From NCBI GenBank assembly GCA_016711435.1, contig JADJSY010000006.1, positions 62,001 to 126,000 of the forward strand: a DNA stretch of 64,000 nucleotides, given 5' to 3'. The notes beneath the pieces are model-generated. The model ran no database searches, was not told where the DNA came from, and saw nothing but the letters and a program-made list of their open reading frames with translations. Source of the stretch: Lewinellaceae bacterium. GTDB lineage: Bacteria > Bacteroidota > Bacteroidia > Chitinophagales > Saprospiraceae. The position numbers were made by a program, and so were the translations under genes. This document shows, one piece after another, positions 26,229-34,321 of the stretch (position 1 is its first letter; each line of letters starts with the position of its first letter).

Positions 26229-28709
26229 ATGAAACAAGTTTTAACCATCGTCGGTGTGTTGACATTCGTTTTCCAGGGGATCACGCTACACGCCCAGAAC
26301 ACGGCTGTACTATCAGGAACGGTCAAAGATAAGATAACTCAGGAAGCCCTGACAGGCGCCACGGTGCGTATTCTGTCGCTGGATGCTTCGGATGTTGTTT
26401 CAGGCGCAACGACCGATGTCGACGGCCGGTTCAGCATCGGAGAAATCCCGCCCAAAAGTTACACCGTATCGGCCACTTACTTAGGATATTCAACGGTTAC
26501 CCGTTACAATGTGGTACTGACCACGGGTAACACCGCTTTCCTGAATTTTGAACTGGAACCCGATTCCAAAACACTGGGAGAAGTGGTGGTTTCGGAAAAT
26601 AAAAGTGTGCGCATCGCTTCGACGGAAACGCCGCTTTCCATACAAAACCTGAGTGTGGAAGAAATCAAAAGCAATCCCGGTGGCAACTTCGACATCTCCA
26701 GGGTGGTACAAACACTCCCGGGTGTCGGCGGCACTTCCGGCTCGGTCGGCGGATTTCGCAACGACCTGATTATCAGAGGTGGAGGTCCCAGTGAAAACGT
26801 TTTTTACCTAGACGGAGTAGAAATTCCGGTCATCAATCACTTTGCCACGCAGGGCGCATCCGGCGGCCCAATGGGTCTCCTGAACGTATCTTTCCTGGAA
26901 GACGCCACCTTGTCTGCCAGCGCGTTCAACGCCCGCTACGACAACACCTTGTCTTCTGTTTTACAATTCCGCCAGCGCGACGGAAACCCGGAGCGTTTTC
27001 AAGGCAATTTCAGGGTAAGCGCTACCGAAGTGGCGCTAACGGGCGAGGGGCCGCTGGGCCGAAAAAACGGTAAAACCACTTTCCTTGCCTCCGCGCGCCG
27101 CTCTTACCTGCAATTTCTTTTTCAGGCACTCGACCTGCCTATCCGACCCGATTACTGGGACTTCCAGTACAAAATCACGCATAAAATAAACAGCAAAACC
27201 ACCCTGACAGCGATCGGTGTGGGCGCGATCGATGAGTTCTTTTTTGTTGCGCCTTCAGATGCGACTCCAGAAAACATATACATACTCGGTTCCAATCCTA
27301 ACATCAACCAGTGGAACTATACCCAGGGCTTTACGTTAAGAAGATTGGTTGAAAACGGTTACTGGAACCTTACTTTCAGCCGAAACATGTTCGACAACCA
27401 ACTCGATCAGTTTGCCGAAAACTACGACGGTAAACAAGATGATGAGTCCAAACGAACCCTGAAACTCAACAGCCAGGAGATTGAAAACAAACTCCGCTTC
27501 GACCTGAATAAATTTATCGGCGACTGGAAATTTTCGGCCGGAGCCATGGCGCAGTACGTCAAGTACAACAATCAGACATTCAACAGAATACGCCCGGAAA
27601 TACGCGATTCGAGCGGCCAAGTTGTTCAATCTGAAGTTGTTGCCAATTTTGCTACGGATATTGATTTTTTCAAATTCGGCCTGTTCGGCCAGGTCAACCG
27701 CACTTTATTCAAGGAACGCCTGAGCGTATCGCTTGGCATCCGGGCCGATGGCAATTCTTTCAGCGACGATGGCGCTAATATGCTGCAAACCATCAGTCCG
27801 CGCATCAGCCTGAGTTACGGACTTGCCCCGCAGTGGAAATTGAATGCCACGGCCGGCCGTTATTACAAAATTGCCCCTTATACCGCGCTGGGTTTCCGCG
27901 ACGAAAACGATGTGCCGGTCAATCAGAACCTGCCTTATACGTATTCAGATCACATGGTGGCAGGCCTCGAATACCTTCCGACGCCGGCGCTGCGCCTGAC
28001 GCTGGAAAGTTTTTACAAACGGTATGGCGACTATTTGGTCAGCGCCCGGGATGGCCTTTCGCTGGCAAACCAGGGTGGGGACTTCGGCATTATCGGCAAT
28101 GAAAAACTCAACAGCAGCGGTACGGGCGAGTCTTATGGTTTTGAATTGTTCGCACAACAAAAACTGACTAAAAACCTCTTTTTTGTGGGAGCATATACCC
28201 TGTTCTGGTCAAAATTCAGCAATGCCGACGGGCAACTCAGCCCATCGGCATGGGACAACCGGCACTTGTTGTCGCTCACATTGGGCCGGAAATTTCGCCG
28301 CAACTGGGAAATCGGTCTGAAATACCGTTTTCAGGGTGGCGTGCCGTTTACACCATTCGACCTGGAAGCCAGTCAGCGCAACTATGCCACGGTCGGTCGG
28401 GGTATCCCCGATCTCACACGCCTGAATAGTGAGCGGCTGAATAATTTCAGCCAATTGGACTTCCGGATCGATAAAAAATGGAATTACCGCCGGGCCACGC
28501 TGGATATTTTCTTTGACATTCAGAATGCGCTGCTCACCAAAAATCCTGCATATCCGCAGTTTACATTTGCACGGACCAGCGATAATTCAGGGTTTGACAC
28601 TACCGACGGGCAAGCGCTTCGAGCAGATGGTTCGAACGGCAAAGCGCTTATTCTGAAAAATGAAGACGCAACGCCGACACCCAGCATTGGCATCATAGTT
28701 GAGTTTTAA
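26229..28709 (+). CDS. TonB-dependent outer-membrane receptor
   Basis: 826 residues. Signal peptide MKQVLTIVGVLTFVFQG...LHAQ is followed by a carboxypeptidase-regulatory-like domain (about 27-112: LSGTVKDKITQEALTGATVR), a plug (about 130-235: LPGVGGTSGSVGGFRNDL, IRGGGPSENVFYLDGVEIP) and a beta-barrel to the end with typical strand alternation (WKLNATAGRYYKIAPYTALG) and a C-terminal Phe. It takes up an unknown ligand using TonB energy. No SusD partner lies beside it, so a polysaccharide-utilisation role is not supported. Divergent marR suggests ligand-linked control. Confidence 0.92.
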   Translation: MKQVLTIVGVLTFVFQGITLHAQNTAVLSGTVKDKITQEALTGATVRILSLDASDVVSGATTDVDGRFSIGEIPPKSYTVSATYLGYSTVTRYNVVLTTGNTAFLNFELEPDSKTLGEVVVSENKSVRIASTETPLSIQNLSVEEIKSNPGGNFDISRVVQTLPGVGGTSGSVGGFRNDLIIRGGGPSENVFYLDGVEIPVINHFATQGASGGPMGLLNVSFLEDATLSASAFNARYDNTLSSVLQFRQRDGNPERFQGNFRVSATEVALTGEGPLGRKNGKTTFLASARRSYLQFLFQALDLPIRPDYWDFQYKITHKINSKTTLTAIGVGAIDEFFFVAPSDATPENIYILGSNPNINQWNYTQGFTLRRLVENGYWNLTFSRNMFDNQLDQFAENYDGKQDDESKRTLKLNSQEIENKLRFDLNKFIGDWKFSAGAMAQYVKYNNQTFNRIRPEIRDSSGQVVQSEVVANFATDIDFFKFGLFGQVNRTLFKERLSVSLGIRADGNSFSDDGANMLQTISPRISLSYGLAPQWKLNATAGRYYKIAPYTALGFRDENDVPVNQNLPYTYSDHMVAGLEYLPTPALRLTLESFYKRYGDYLVSARDGLSLANQGGDFGIIGNEKLNSSGTGESYGFELFAQQKLTKNLFFVGAYTLFWSKFSNADGQLSPSAWDNRHLLSLTLGRKFRRNWEIGLKYRFQGGVPFTPFDLEASQRNYATVGRGIPDLTRLNSERLNNFSQLDFRIDKKWNYRRATLDIFFDIQNALLTKNPAYPQFTFARTSDNSGFDTTDGQALRADGSNGKALILKNEDATPTPSIGIIVEF

Positions 28710-28728
28710 AAGGAGTATGCTATTTTTG
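28699..28728 (+). promoter_or_regulatory. Promoter of mtgA
   Basis: TTG at 28699-28701 and TATTTTTG at 28721-28728 are separated by 19 bases, the standard Bacteroidota spacing. It overlaps the end of the TonB receptor gene, so mtgA probably has its own transcript with a leader of roughly 15 bases. Confidence 0.65.
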
Positions 28729-28747
28729 CCCGGTAAAATCTGGAACA

Positions 28748-29539
28748 TTGAACTTTTTGAAACGTATTCTCCGCTCCTGGTATCGCAATATTCCCAAAAA
28801 CGAAGCAGGCAATCCGCTTTGGGGCCGGTATTTCCGCAACCTGTTGATCCGGCTGACCCTTTGGTTTTTCGGCATCACGATCGGTATGACTTTGCTGTAT
28901 ACCTTATTACCGGTGCCCTTGACGCCGCTGATGTTGCAGCGCACCTGGGAGCAGGCCTGGGATACGGAACGAGATGTACGACTCGACAACTACTGGGTGC
29001 CCCTCAGAGAACTGTCGCCCCACCTGCAATTGGCCGTGGTATGTGCAGAGGATCAGGATTTTCTGGAGCACGAAGGTTTTGATTTTGAAGCTATTGAGAA
29101 GGCTTATAAATACAACAAAACCCACAAACGCAAGCGCGGGGCAAGCACCATCAGCCAGCAGACTGCCAAAAATGTGTTTCTCTGGCCCAGCCGCTCCTGG
29201 ATTCGCAAAGGCCTCGAAGTGTATTTTACGTTCCTCATTGAAACGATCTGGAGCAAAGAACGCATTATGTCGAGTTACCTGAATGTGATCGAATTCGGCG
29301 ACGGGATATATGGCGCTGAGGCCGCCGCACAACACTATTTCAAAAAAACAGCCAAAGAACTCAACCGGCAGGAAGCGGCTTTGCTAGCCGCCGTTCTACC
29401 CAATCCGATGATTTACAAGGTCAATCAACCGAGCTCGGATGTGCGCAAACGCCAGCAATGGATATTGAGTCAAATGCGCATGTGGGGTGGCAAAATAGAT
29501 TATGAGGAGCCGAATACACCGAAAAAGCCGGGAAAATGA
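28748..29539 (+). CDS. mtgA: Monofunctional peptidoglycan glycosyltransferase
   Basis: 263 residues, one N-terminal membrane segment (about 33-54), then a GT51 domain with all main motifs: AVVCAEDQDFLEHEGFD (catalytic Glu101), KRGASTISQQTAKNVFLW, KERIMSSYLNVIEFGDGIYG and EAALLAAVLPNP. It polymerises lipid II into glycan strands on the outer face of the inner membrane. There is no transpeptidase domain. The start is TTG at 28748 (MNFLKRIL); no in-frame ATG exists before the membrane segment. Confidence 0.94.
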   Translation: MNFLKRILRSWYRNIPKNEAGNPLWGRYFRNLLIRLTLWFFGITIGMTLLYTLLPVPLTPLMLQRTWEQAWDTERDVRLDNYWVPLRELSPHLQLAVVCAEDQDFLEHEGFDFEAIEKAYKYNKTHKRKRGASTISQQTAKNVFLWPSRSWIRKGLEVYFTFLIETIWSKERIMSSYLNVIEFGDGIYGAEAAAQHYFKKTAKELNRQEAALLAAVLPNPMIYKVNQPSSDVRKRQQWILSQMRMWGGKIDYEEPNTPKKPGK

Positions 29540-29540
29540 T

Positions 29541-29667
29541 GTGTTTGGTGTTTAGTGTTTAGTTTTTGGTGTTTAGGGGGCTTCGCCTTTGGCATCTGTG
29601 GGAATTCAGGCCAAAGCAACTCACAGATGCCAAAGGCGAAGCGCCCTAAACACCAAACACCAAACAC
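29541..29667. repeat. Palindromic GTGTTTGG element, copy A
   Basis: It starts at the last base of the mtgA stop region. Outer arms are GTGTTTGGTGTTTAG words against CTAAACACCAAACAC. Inner arms are GCTTCGCCTTTGGCATCTGTG and its complement. The loop contains GAATTCAGGCCAAAG. A related element at 31032 has the same outer and inner words with the loop in inverted orientation, so the two copies bracket the amidohydrolase-like gene. Confidence 0.9.
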
Positions 29668-29715
29668 GAATCCTGAATAGTTTGTTAACCCGCAGAATAA
29701 GCCCGCCAGTCCTGC

Positions 29716-29723
29716 TACTTTTG
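29716..29723 (+). promoter_or_regulatory. Probable -7 box for the amidohydrolase-like gene
   Basis: TACTTTTG matches TAnnTTTG, 63 bases before the ATG at 29787. The -33 region has no good TTTG at the expected spacing. Confidence 0.5.
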
Positions 29724-29786
29724 CCGTTTGTTTTTAGCCCTAAACGCTGTTTACTCACCTTATTTATTAGCGAATCAACTTACCTT

Positions 29787-31031
29787 ATGAAGAAGTTACT
29801 CTTCTCCACGCTTGTTTTTTGCCTTTTTTGTCAGTTTTCATCTGCCCAGTCTGCCGGTAAAAACTACGAATACAAAAACGGACAATGGTATACCGGACTT
29901 GAATTTGTCAAATCAACCTGGTATGTCAGCAACGGATTACTCACACAAAAAGCCCCTGTAAAGATAGATTCCATCATCGATTTGGAAGGGCACTGGGTGA
30001 TTCCTCCGATGGCAGATGCGGGTAGTTCCAGTATCCAGGGCAATCGTTCGGCAGCGAATATGGCGAAACAATACATGGACGAAGGTGTATTTTATTTGCA
30101 GATATTGAACAATACCCAGGAAGGGCGCAAAATGATTCAACCATTGATGAATAAAGCCAACACGCCGGATGTAATTTTTACCAACGGCGCCATTACCTGT
30201 TCGCTGGGTGAACCTTTTCTCAAATTTGAAGGCCCTGCACAGGATGTTCCCAATCCGGCCGAGTGGTCACATGCTTACGACAAGATCAAGACAGGTCGCA
30301 AATTGCTGGGAGATGCATACTGGTTTGTAGATAACAAAGACGCGTTGGAGGCCAACTGGGAAAAAATCATTGCGCAAAAACCGGACGTCCTGATGATTTA
30401 CCTGCTGGATGCACAAATCAATGGCGGGAAAGAAAGTAAAGGGCTTTCTGTTGACATGGCAAAAGCCGTTGTAAAAAAGGCCCATAAAGCGAAGCTGCGC
30501 GTTTATGCTTGGGTCGAAACGGGCACTGACGTTGGGCTTGGCATAAAAATCGGGGTAGATGGATTTGCAAATCTGCCCGGGCATAACTGGGACGGTTCGG
30601 GCGATCCGGCCAGATTTATTATTTCCAATGACGACCTTAAAAAATTAGCCAAGAAAAAGACGCCGGTTGCTACCCTGTTGTCACACGGACAATCCGCCAC
30701 TCCACAGCCTGCGGTAAAGGAATTTCATAGCAAGATGTTTAGCAGTTTACTGCGCAGCGGTGTCAACCTGATTATCGCTTCTGACGATCCACAACGTACC
30801 CTTCGCAGCGAAATCAATTACCTGAACGGTTTATCCAAACAAAATGGCCCCGATTTACTTAGGATATTGTGTGAAAATACTGCCGGCGCCATTTTCCCCA
30901 ACCGGAAAATCGGCAAACTGAAAGAAGGTTATGAAGCGAGTTTCCTGGTGCTGACCGATGATCCGTTTGCTAATATTCTGAAAATCAGGGCTTCCGCATT
31001 TAAAGTGAAGAACGGCACTTTATTGAAATAG
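29787..31031 (+). CDS. Exported amidohydrolase-fold protein lacking the metal-binding histidines
   Basis: 414 residues from ATG 29787, which opens a signal peptide (MKKLLFSTLVFCLFCQF...SAQ). The fold is that of metal-dependent amidohydrolases: an N-terminal small beta domain (IIDLEGHWVIPPMADAGSS), a barrel, and the C-terminal return (NTAGAIFPNRKIGKLKEGYEAS). But the HxH after the PPxxD turn is replaced by ADAGS. The barrel position that normally reads VSAHIET is VYAWVET. The late Asp appears kept (LIIASDDP). I infer a pseudoenzyme or a changed active site. The gene is flanked on both sides by inverted copies of one palindromic element. Its biological role is unknown. Confidence 0.8.
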   Translation: MKKLLFSTLVFCLFCQFSSAQSAGKNYEYKNGQWYTGLEFVKSTWYVSNGLLTQKAPVKIDSIIDLEGHWVIPPMADAGSSSIQGNRSAANMAKQYMDEGVFYLQILNNTQEGRKMIQPLMNKANTPDVIFTNGAITCSLGEPFLKFEGPAQDVPNPAEWSHAYDKIKTGRKLLGDAYWFVDNKDALEANWEKIIAQKPDVLMIYLLDAQINGGKESKGLSVDMAKAVVKKAHKAKLRVYAWVETGTDVGLGIKIGVDGFANLPGHNWDGSGDPARFIISNDDLKKLAKKKTPVATLLSHGQSATPQPAVKEFHSKMFSSLLRSGVNLIIASDDPQRTLRSEINYLNGLSKQNGPDLLRILCENTAGAIFPNRKIGKLKEGYEASFLVLTDDPFANILKIRASAFKVKNGTLLK

Positions 31032-31158
31032 TGTTTCGTGTTTGGTTTTTGGTGTTTGGGGCGCTTCGCCTTTGGCAACCGTGGGTAGTTTGGCCTGAAT
31101 TTACCCACGATAGCCAAAGGCGAAGCGCCCCAAACACCAAACACTATACACTATACAC
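31032..31158. repeat. Palindromic GTGTTTGG element, copy B (inverted relative to copy A)
   Basis: Outer arms GTGTTTCGTGTTTGG and CCAAACACCAAACACT, inner arms GGGGCGCTTCGCCTTTGGC and complement, loop GTAGTTTGGCCTGAATTTAC. It begins at the stop codon of the amidohydrolase-like gene and ends at the stop of the minus-strand kinase-like gene, so it fills the whole convergent gap. Confidence 0.9.
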
Positions 31159-31704
31159 TTATGTTAGTGTTTCCATCACCTGATCTGCCATAACGGACAG
31201 CGGCATTTCCACTTCTATTTTTATTACCGGACAAGGCAGCGCTTTCAACCATTCCAGTTCTTTAGCGCGACTTCTGATGTTTTCATGTGCATCATCGTAG
31301 GCAGCCGCCCAGGCAACGAATTTTTCAAAAACCTGATGCAGATCGCCGTTTGGTGCAAGCCTCTCCGCGCCATAACGCTTCCATTCGCGGGCCTGAATAC
31401 GTGCAATACGCACATCGACAGGCGCCCAGAGATAAATGACTGCATCAAAGCGGGGAATAAATACATCGCCCCAGCCACATAATGAGCCGGATAACACCCA
31501 ATTTTCAGAAGTATCCAGATCGCGGGAAAGTAATTGTCTGCGATGATCCGGGTTTCGGCGACGGCGATAAGGCAAGACATCCTCCGTAAACCAATGATAA
31601 TCATCCGTATCGAAGTGCTGCCAGGAAAGTCGGGCGGCTAATGCTTTGCCCAATGAAGTCACACCGGAACCCGGCGCCCCGAGCAGGTGCAATCGTTTCA
31701 ACAT
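31159..31704 (-). CDS. P-loop NTPase, adenylate-kinase-like, atypical Walker A
   Basis: 181 residues. The N-terminus reads LHLLGAPGSGVTSLGKALA, a Walker A loop in which the usual Lys is Val. DTDDYHWFTED follows, then NPDHRRQLLSRDL and a lid-like stretch with RIQAREWKRYG. This is the COG0563-type group of small kinases related to adenylate and shikimate kinases, in which GxxGSGxxTLG variants without the Lys are common. The substrate is unknown. It is convergent with the amidohydrolase-like gene and 54 bp downstream of htrA on the same strand. Confidence 0.75.
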   Translation of the reverse strand: MLKRLHLLGAPGSGVTSLGKALAARLSWQHFDTDDYHWFTEDVLPYRRRRNPDHRRQLLSRDLDTSENWVLSGSLCGWGDVFIPRFDAVIYLWAPVDVRIARIQAREWKRYGAERLAPNGDLHQVFEKFVAWAAAYDDAHENIRSRAKELEWLKALPCPVIKIEVEMPLSVMADQVMETLT

Positions 31705-31758
31705 AGGTAAAAGGAGTTACATTGCTTTTTCCTTGCTATTTTGCAATGGTTGGTAAAC

Positions 31759-33195
31759 TTATTCGTTTTTCTTGAAACGGTAAGAATACAAATCCGGTTC
31801 GCCTTCGTAATATCCATCCAGGGTGAGGCTGTTGTAGGCATTTTTGACGGCTTCCATCACTTCCATTACATTAGAGACTCGGTCGCCATTGACGCTGGTA
31901 ATCACGAAGCCTGGTTGCATATTGGTTTCATAAACAATGCTGCCGCGGCGAATGCTCGAAACGATGGCGCCACCTTTAATGCGGATTCTGCGGCGTTCTT
32001 CCATGGAAAGATCGCGCATAACAAACCCCAATTCTTCTTCCAGTTCATCTCCTTTTACCCTTACCGTACCGATGGAATTGTTCCCGTCTTTCAGAATAAG
32101 CCCGATCCTGTTCTTTTTCCCTTTTCGCCAGTATTCCAGCGCTACCTGATCGCCGGGGCGGTATCGCCCTACATATTCCTGTAGTTCCGAAGTGCTGCGC
32201 ACCCGGGTACCGTTCAAGCCGATAATGACATCGCCTTCCTCTAGTCCGGCATCCGAAGCGGCGCCGGCTTTGGCAATCCTGTTGACCAGAACGCCTTCTG
32301 CGTTGGGCAGCCCGATTTCCTGAGAGGTTTCGCTGTCCAGGTCTTGTATGCCCACGCCGAGATAGGCGCGCTGCACGATGCCGAATTCCCTTAAATCGCG
32401 GATAACTTTTTGCACCAGATTGGAAGGTACTGCAAAGGAGTAGCCTTCGTAACTTCCTGATTCCGTGATAATAGCCGTATTGATTCCAATCAGTTCGCCC
32501 ACGGTATTGACCAGTGCGCCTCCACTGTTACCCGGATTTACCGCAGCATCTGTCTGGATAAAGGATTCAATACTGGCTCCACCGCCCAGGATATTGATAT
32601 TGCGGCCTTTGGCGCTCACGATACCCGCTGTCACCGTACTTTCCAGGTTAAAAGGATTACCCACAGCCAGCACCCATTCGCCAACAAGTACGGAATCGCT
32701 GTTTCCAAAAACAATAAAAGGCAGTTCGCCTGCTTCTATTTTTAACAGTGCAATATCCGTCGAAGGGTCGGAGCCGACCATTTTGGCTTTATAGGTGCGT
32801 TTATCTGCCAGGGTTACCTTTATATCGGTACTTTTTTCCACCACATGGTGATTGGTTACGATAAAGCCATCGGGCGACATAATAACCCCGGAACCGGAAG
32901 AACCGGTCAGTGCGCCACCGCCCCATAAACTACTGCCTGTCTCCAGCAAAGCCCGGATATTGACAACGGCCGGAGTGACAACGGCTGCGGATTCGATAAA
33001 ATTGGTGGGCGCCGAAGACTGAAACTGGCTGTTGGAGCGGTTGCTGAACAGTTTATCTACTAATCCGGTATAACGTACGTCCCCTTCCTCACTGTTCCAT
33101 ACGACCTGGTTCGGGCGTGCAAACTGGCTGTAAATGAATACTGATAACAATGAACTCAGCACACAGGTAATAGCAAGAGGCAAGTATTTTCTCAT
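31759..33195 (-). CDS. HtrA/DegQ-type periplasmic serine protease
   Basis: 478 residues. An N-terminal membrane anchor or signal (about 5-22) is followed by a trypsin-like S1C domain with the triad His117 (TNHHVV), Asp147 (TDIALLK) and Ser224 (NPGNSGGAL). PDZ domain 1 lies at about 285-370 (AYLGVGIQDL, AGLEEGDVIIGLNG) and a degenerate PDZ 2 lies to the end. It degrades or refolds damaged envelope proteins. It is divergent from dapF. The gap carries GTAATCCGTTATTAG words at its start. Confidence 0.93.
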   Translation of the reverse strand: MRKYLPLAITCVLSSLLSVFIYSQFARPNQVVWNSEEGDVRYTGLVDKLFSNRSNSQFQSSAPTNFIESAAVVTPAVVNIRALLETGSSLWGGGALTGSSGSGVIMSPDGFIVTNHHVVEKSTDIKVTLADKRTYKAKMVGSDPSTDIALLKIEAGELPFIVFGNSDSVLVGEWVLAVGNPFNLESTVTAGIVSAKGRNINILGGGASIESFIQTDAAVNPGNSGGALVNTVGELIGINTAIITESGSYEGYSFAVPSNLVQKVIRDLREFGIVQRAYLGVGIQDLDSETSQEIGLPNAEGVLVNRIAKAGAASDAGLEEGDVIIGLNGTRVRSTSELQEYVGRYRPGDQVALEYWRKGKKNRIGLILKDGNNSIGTVRVKGDELEEELGFVMRDLSMEERRRIRIKGGAIVSSIRRGSIVYETNMQPGFVITSVNGDRVSNVMEVMEAVKNAYNSLTLDGYYEGEPDLYSYRFKKNE

Positions 33196-33240
33196 AATTA
33201 GTAATCCGTTATTAGTAATCCGTTATCAGTGTTGATAATC
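33196..33240. repeat. TTAGTAATCCGTTA word repeat upstream of htrA
   Basis: Two tandem copies of TTAGTAATCCGTTAT followed by CAGTGTTGATAATC. These are reverse complements of the AATAACGGATAAC word found at 40.3 and 59.9 kb. The rest of the 307-bp gap up to dapF holds an AT-rich stretch and one hairpin (33457-33486). Confidence 0.55.
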
Positions 33241-33456
33241 AAGCATTTGTAAAAAATTTAATTTAAACTGTTGCGACTGATATGCTTAACTATCAAAATA
33301 TAACTGAACATTCAGCAAGAACGCCGTTTTTTCGTGCTTAGTTTTAAGATGGACAAAAGCCGGGGTAAATAGTTGAGCAGAAACAGGTCAATTATCCATT
33401 CTTAACTATTCTTAACAAAGTTTTTTGAATTTAAAAACCTTTTTCATGCGCAGAGC

Positions 33457-33486
33457 GCAGCAATTTTGACCCGGCAAAATTGCTGC
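33457..33486 (+). promoter_or_regulatory. Perfect hairpin in the dapF leader
   Basis: GCAGCAATTTTG and CAAAATTGCTGC pair perfectly over 12 bases around a six-base loop (ACCCGG). It ends 16 bases before the dapF ATG, so in mRNA it could block or stabilise initiation. No T tail follows, so it is not a terminator. Confidence 0.55.
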
Positions 33487-33502
33487 CAAATCTACAAACA
33501 AT

Positions 33503-34306
33503 ATGATATTCTGGAAATACCAGGGAGCAGGAAATGATTTTATCATGCTCGACCAACGAGCAGCGCAATGGCTGACACGCGCCGACACCTCCCGAATCGA
33601 ACTGATGTGCAACCGCCGTTTCGGTATCGGAGCGGATGGACTTATCCTGCTGGAAAACAAGGCCGGATATGATTTTGAAATGATCTATTTCAATGCCGAC
33701 GGCCGCGAAAGCAGTATGTGCGGCAATGGCGGGCGTTGCATCGCCGCCTTTGCCCGGCACCTCGGATTGGTCGACGAGTATTGCCGCTTTATAGCGATCG
33801 ACGGCGAACACGAAGCATTCATTTCAGCGTCAGATAACCCCCGGCAGGAGGCCTGGATCGAACTCAAAATGAGGGATGTTGCTGCCGTTGAAACAACGGG
33901 CGATACCTATATATTAAATACAGGTTCACCACATTATGTTTGTTTCACATCGCAGCTGGATCAAAAAGATATGGTATCGGAAGGCAGGGCAGTGCGTTAT
34001 TCCGAACGTTTTAAAAAGGAGGGTATCAATGTCAATCTGGTAGAAAACGCAGATGACGGATTACATATCCGCACCTACGAACGCGGCGTGGAAGACGAGA
34101 CCCTCGCCTGTGGCACAGGGGTGACGGCTGCGGCCATAGCCTCGTTTCTGCACTATAAAAAAAATCTTGACAGCATCACTGAAGTACCCGTATTGGCAAA
34201 AGGAGGTCGTTTATCTGTACGTTTTCATGCTCATGATGATGGAAGTTTCACCGATATTTGGCTTTGCGGACCGGCACAACAAGTATTTGAAGGATCTATT
34301 TATTAA
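33503..34306 (+). CDS. dapF: Diaminopimelate epimerase
   Basis: 267 residues, normal length. It interconverts LL- and meso-diaminopimelate for lysine and peptidoglycan synthesis in the cytoplasm. The two catalytic cysteines are visible: Cys73 in MCGNGGRC and Cys203 in ACGTGVTAAA. The start MIFWKYQGAGNDF is the family start. The next gene follows 15 bases later. Confidence 0.96.
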   Translation: MIFWKYQGAGNDFIMLDQRAAQWLTRADTSRIELMCNRRFGIGADGLILLENKAGYDFEMIYFNADGRESSMCGNGGRCIAAFARHLGLVDEYCRFIAIDGEHEAFISASDNPRQEAWIELKMRDVAAVETTGDTYILNTGSPHYVCFTSQLDQKDMVSEGRAVRYSERFKKEGINVNLVENADDGLHIRTYERGVEDETLACGTGVTAAAIASFLHYKKNLDSITEVPVLAKGGRLSVRFHAHDDGSFTDIWLCGPAQQVFEGSIY

Positions 34307-34321
34307 TTCCAAATCAGCATT

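Noticed and set aside
26229..28709. Polysaccharide utilisation locus around the TonB receptor
   Set aside because: There is no SusD homologue or glycoside hydrolase adjacent; neighbours are marR and mtgA.
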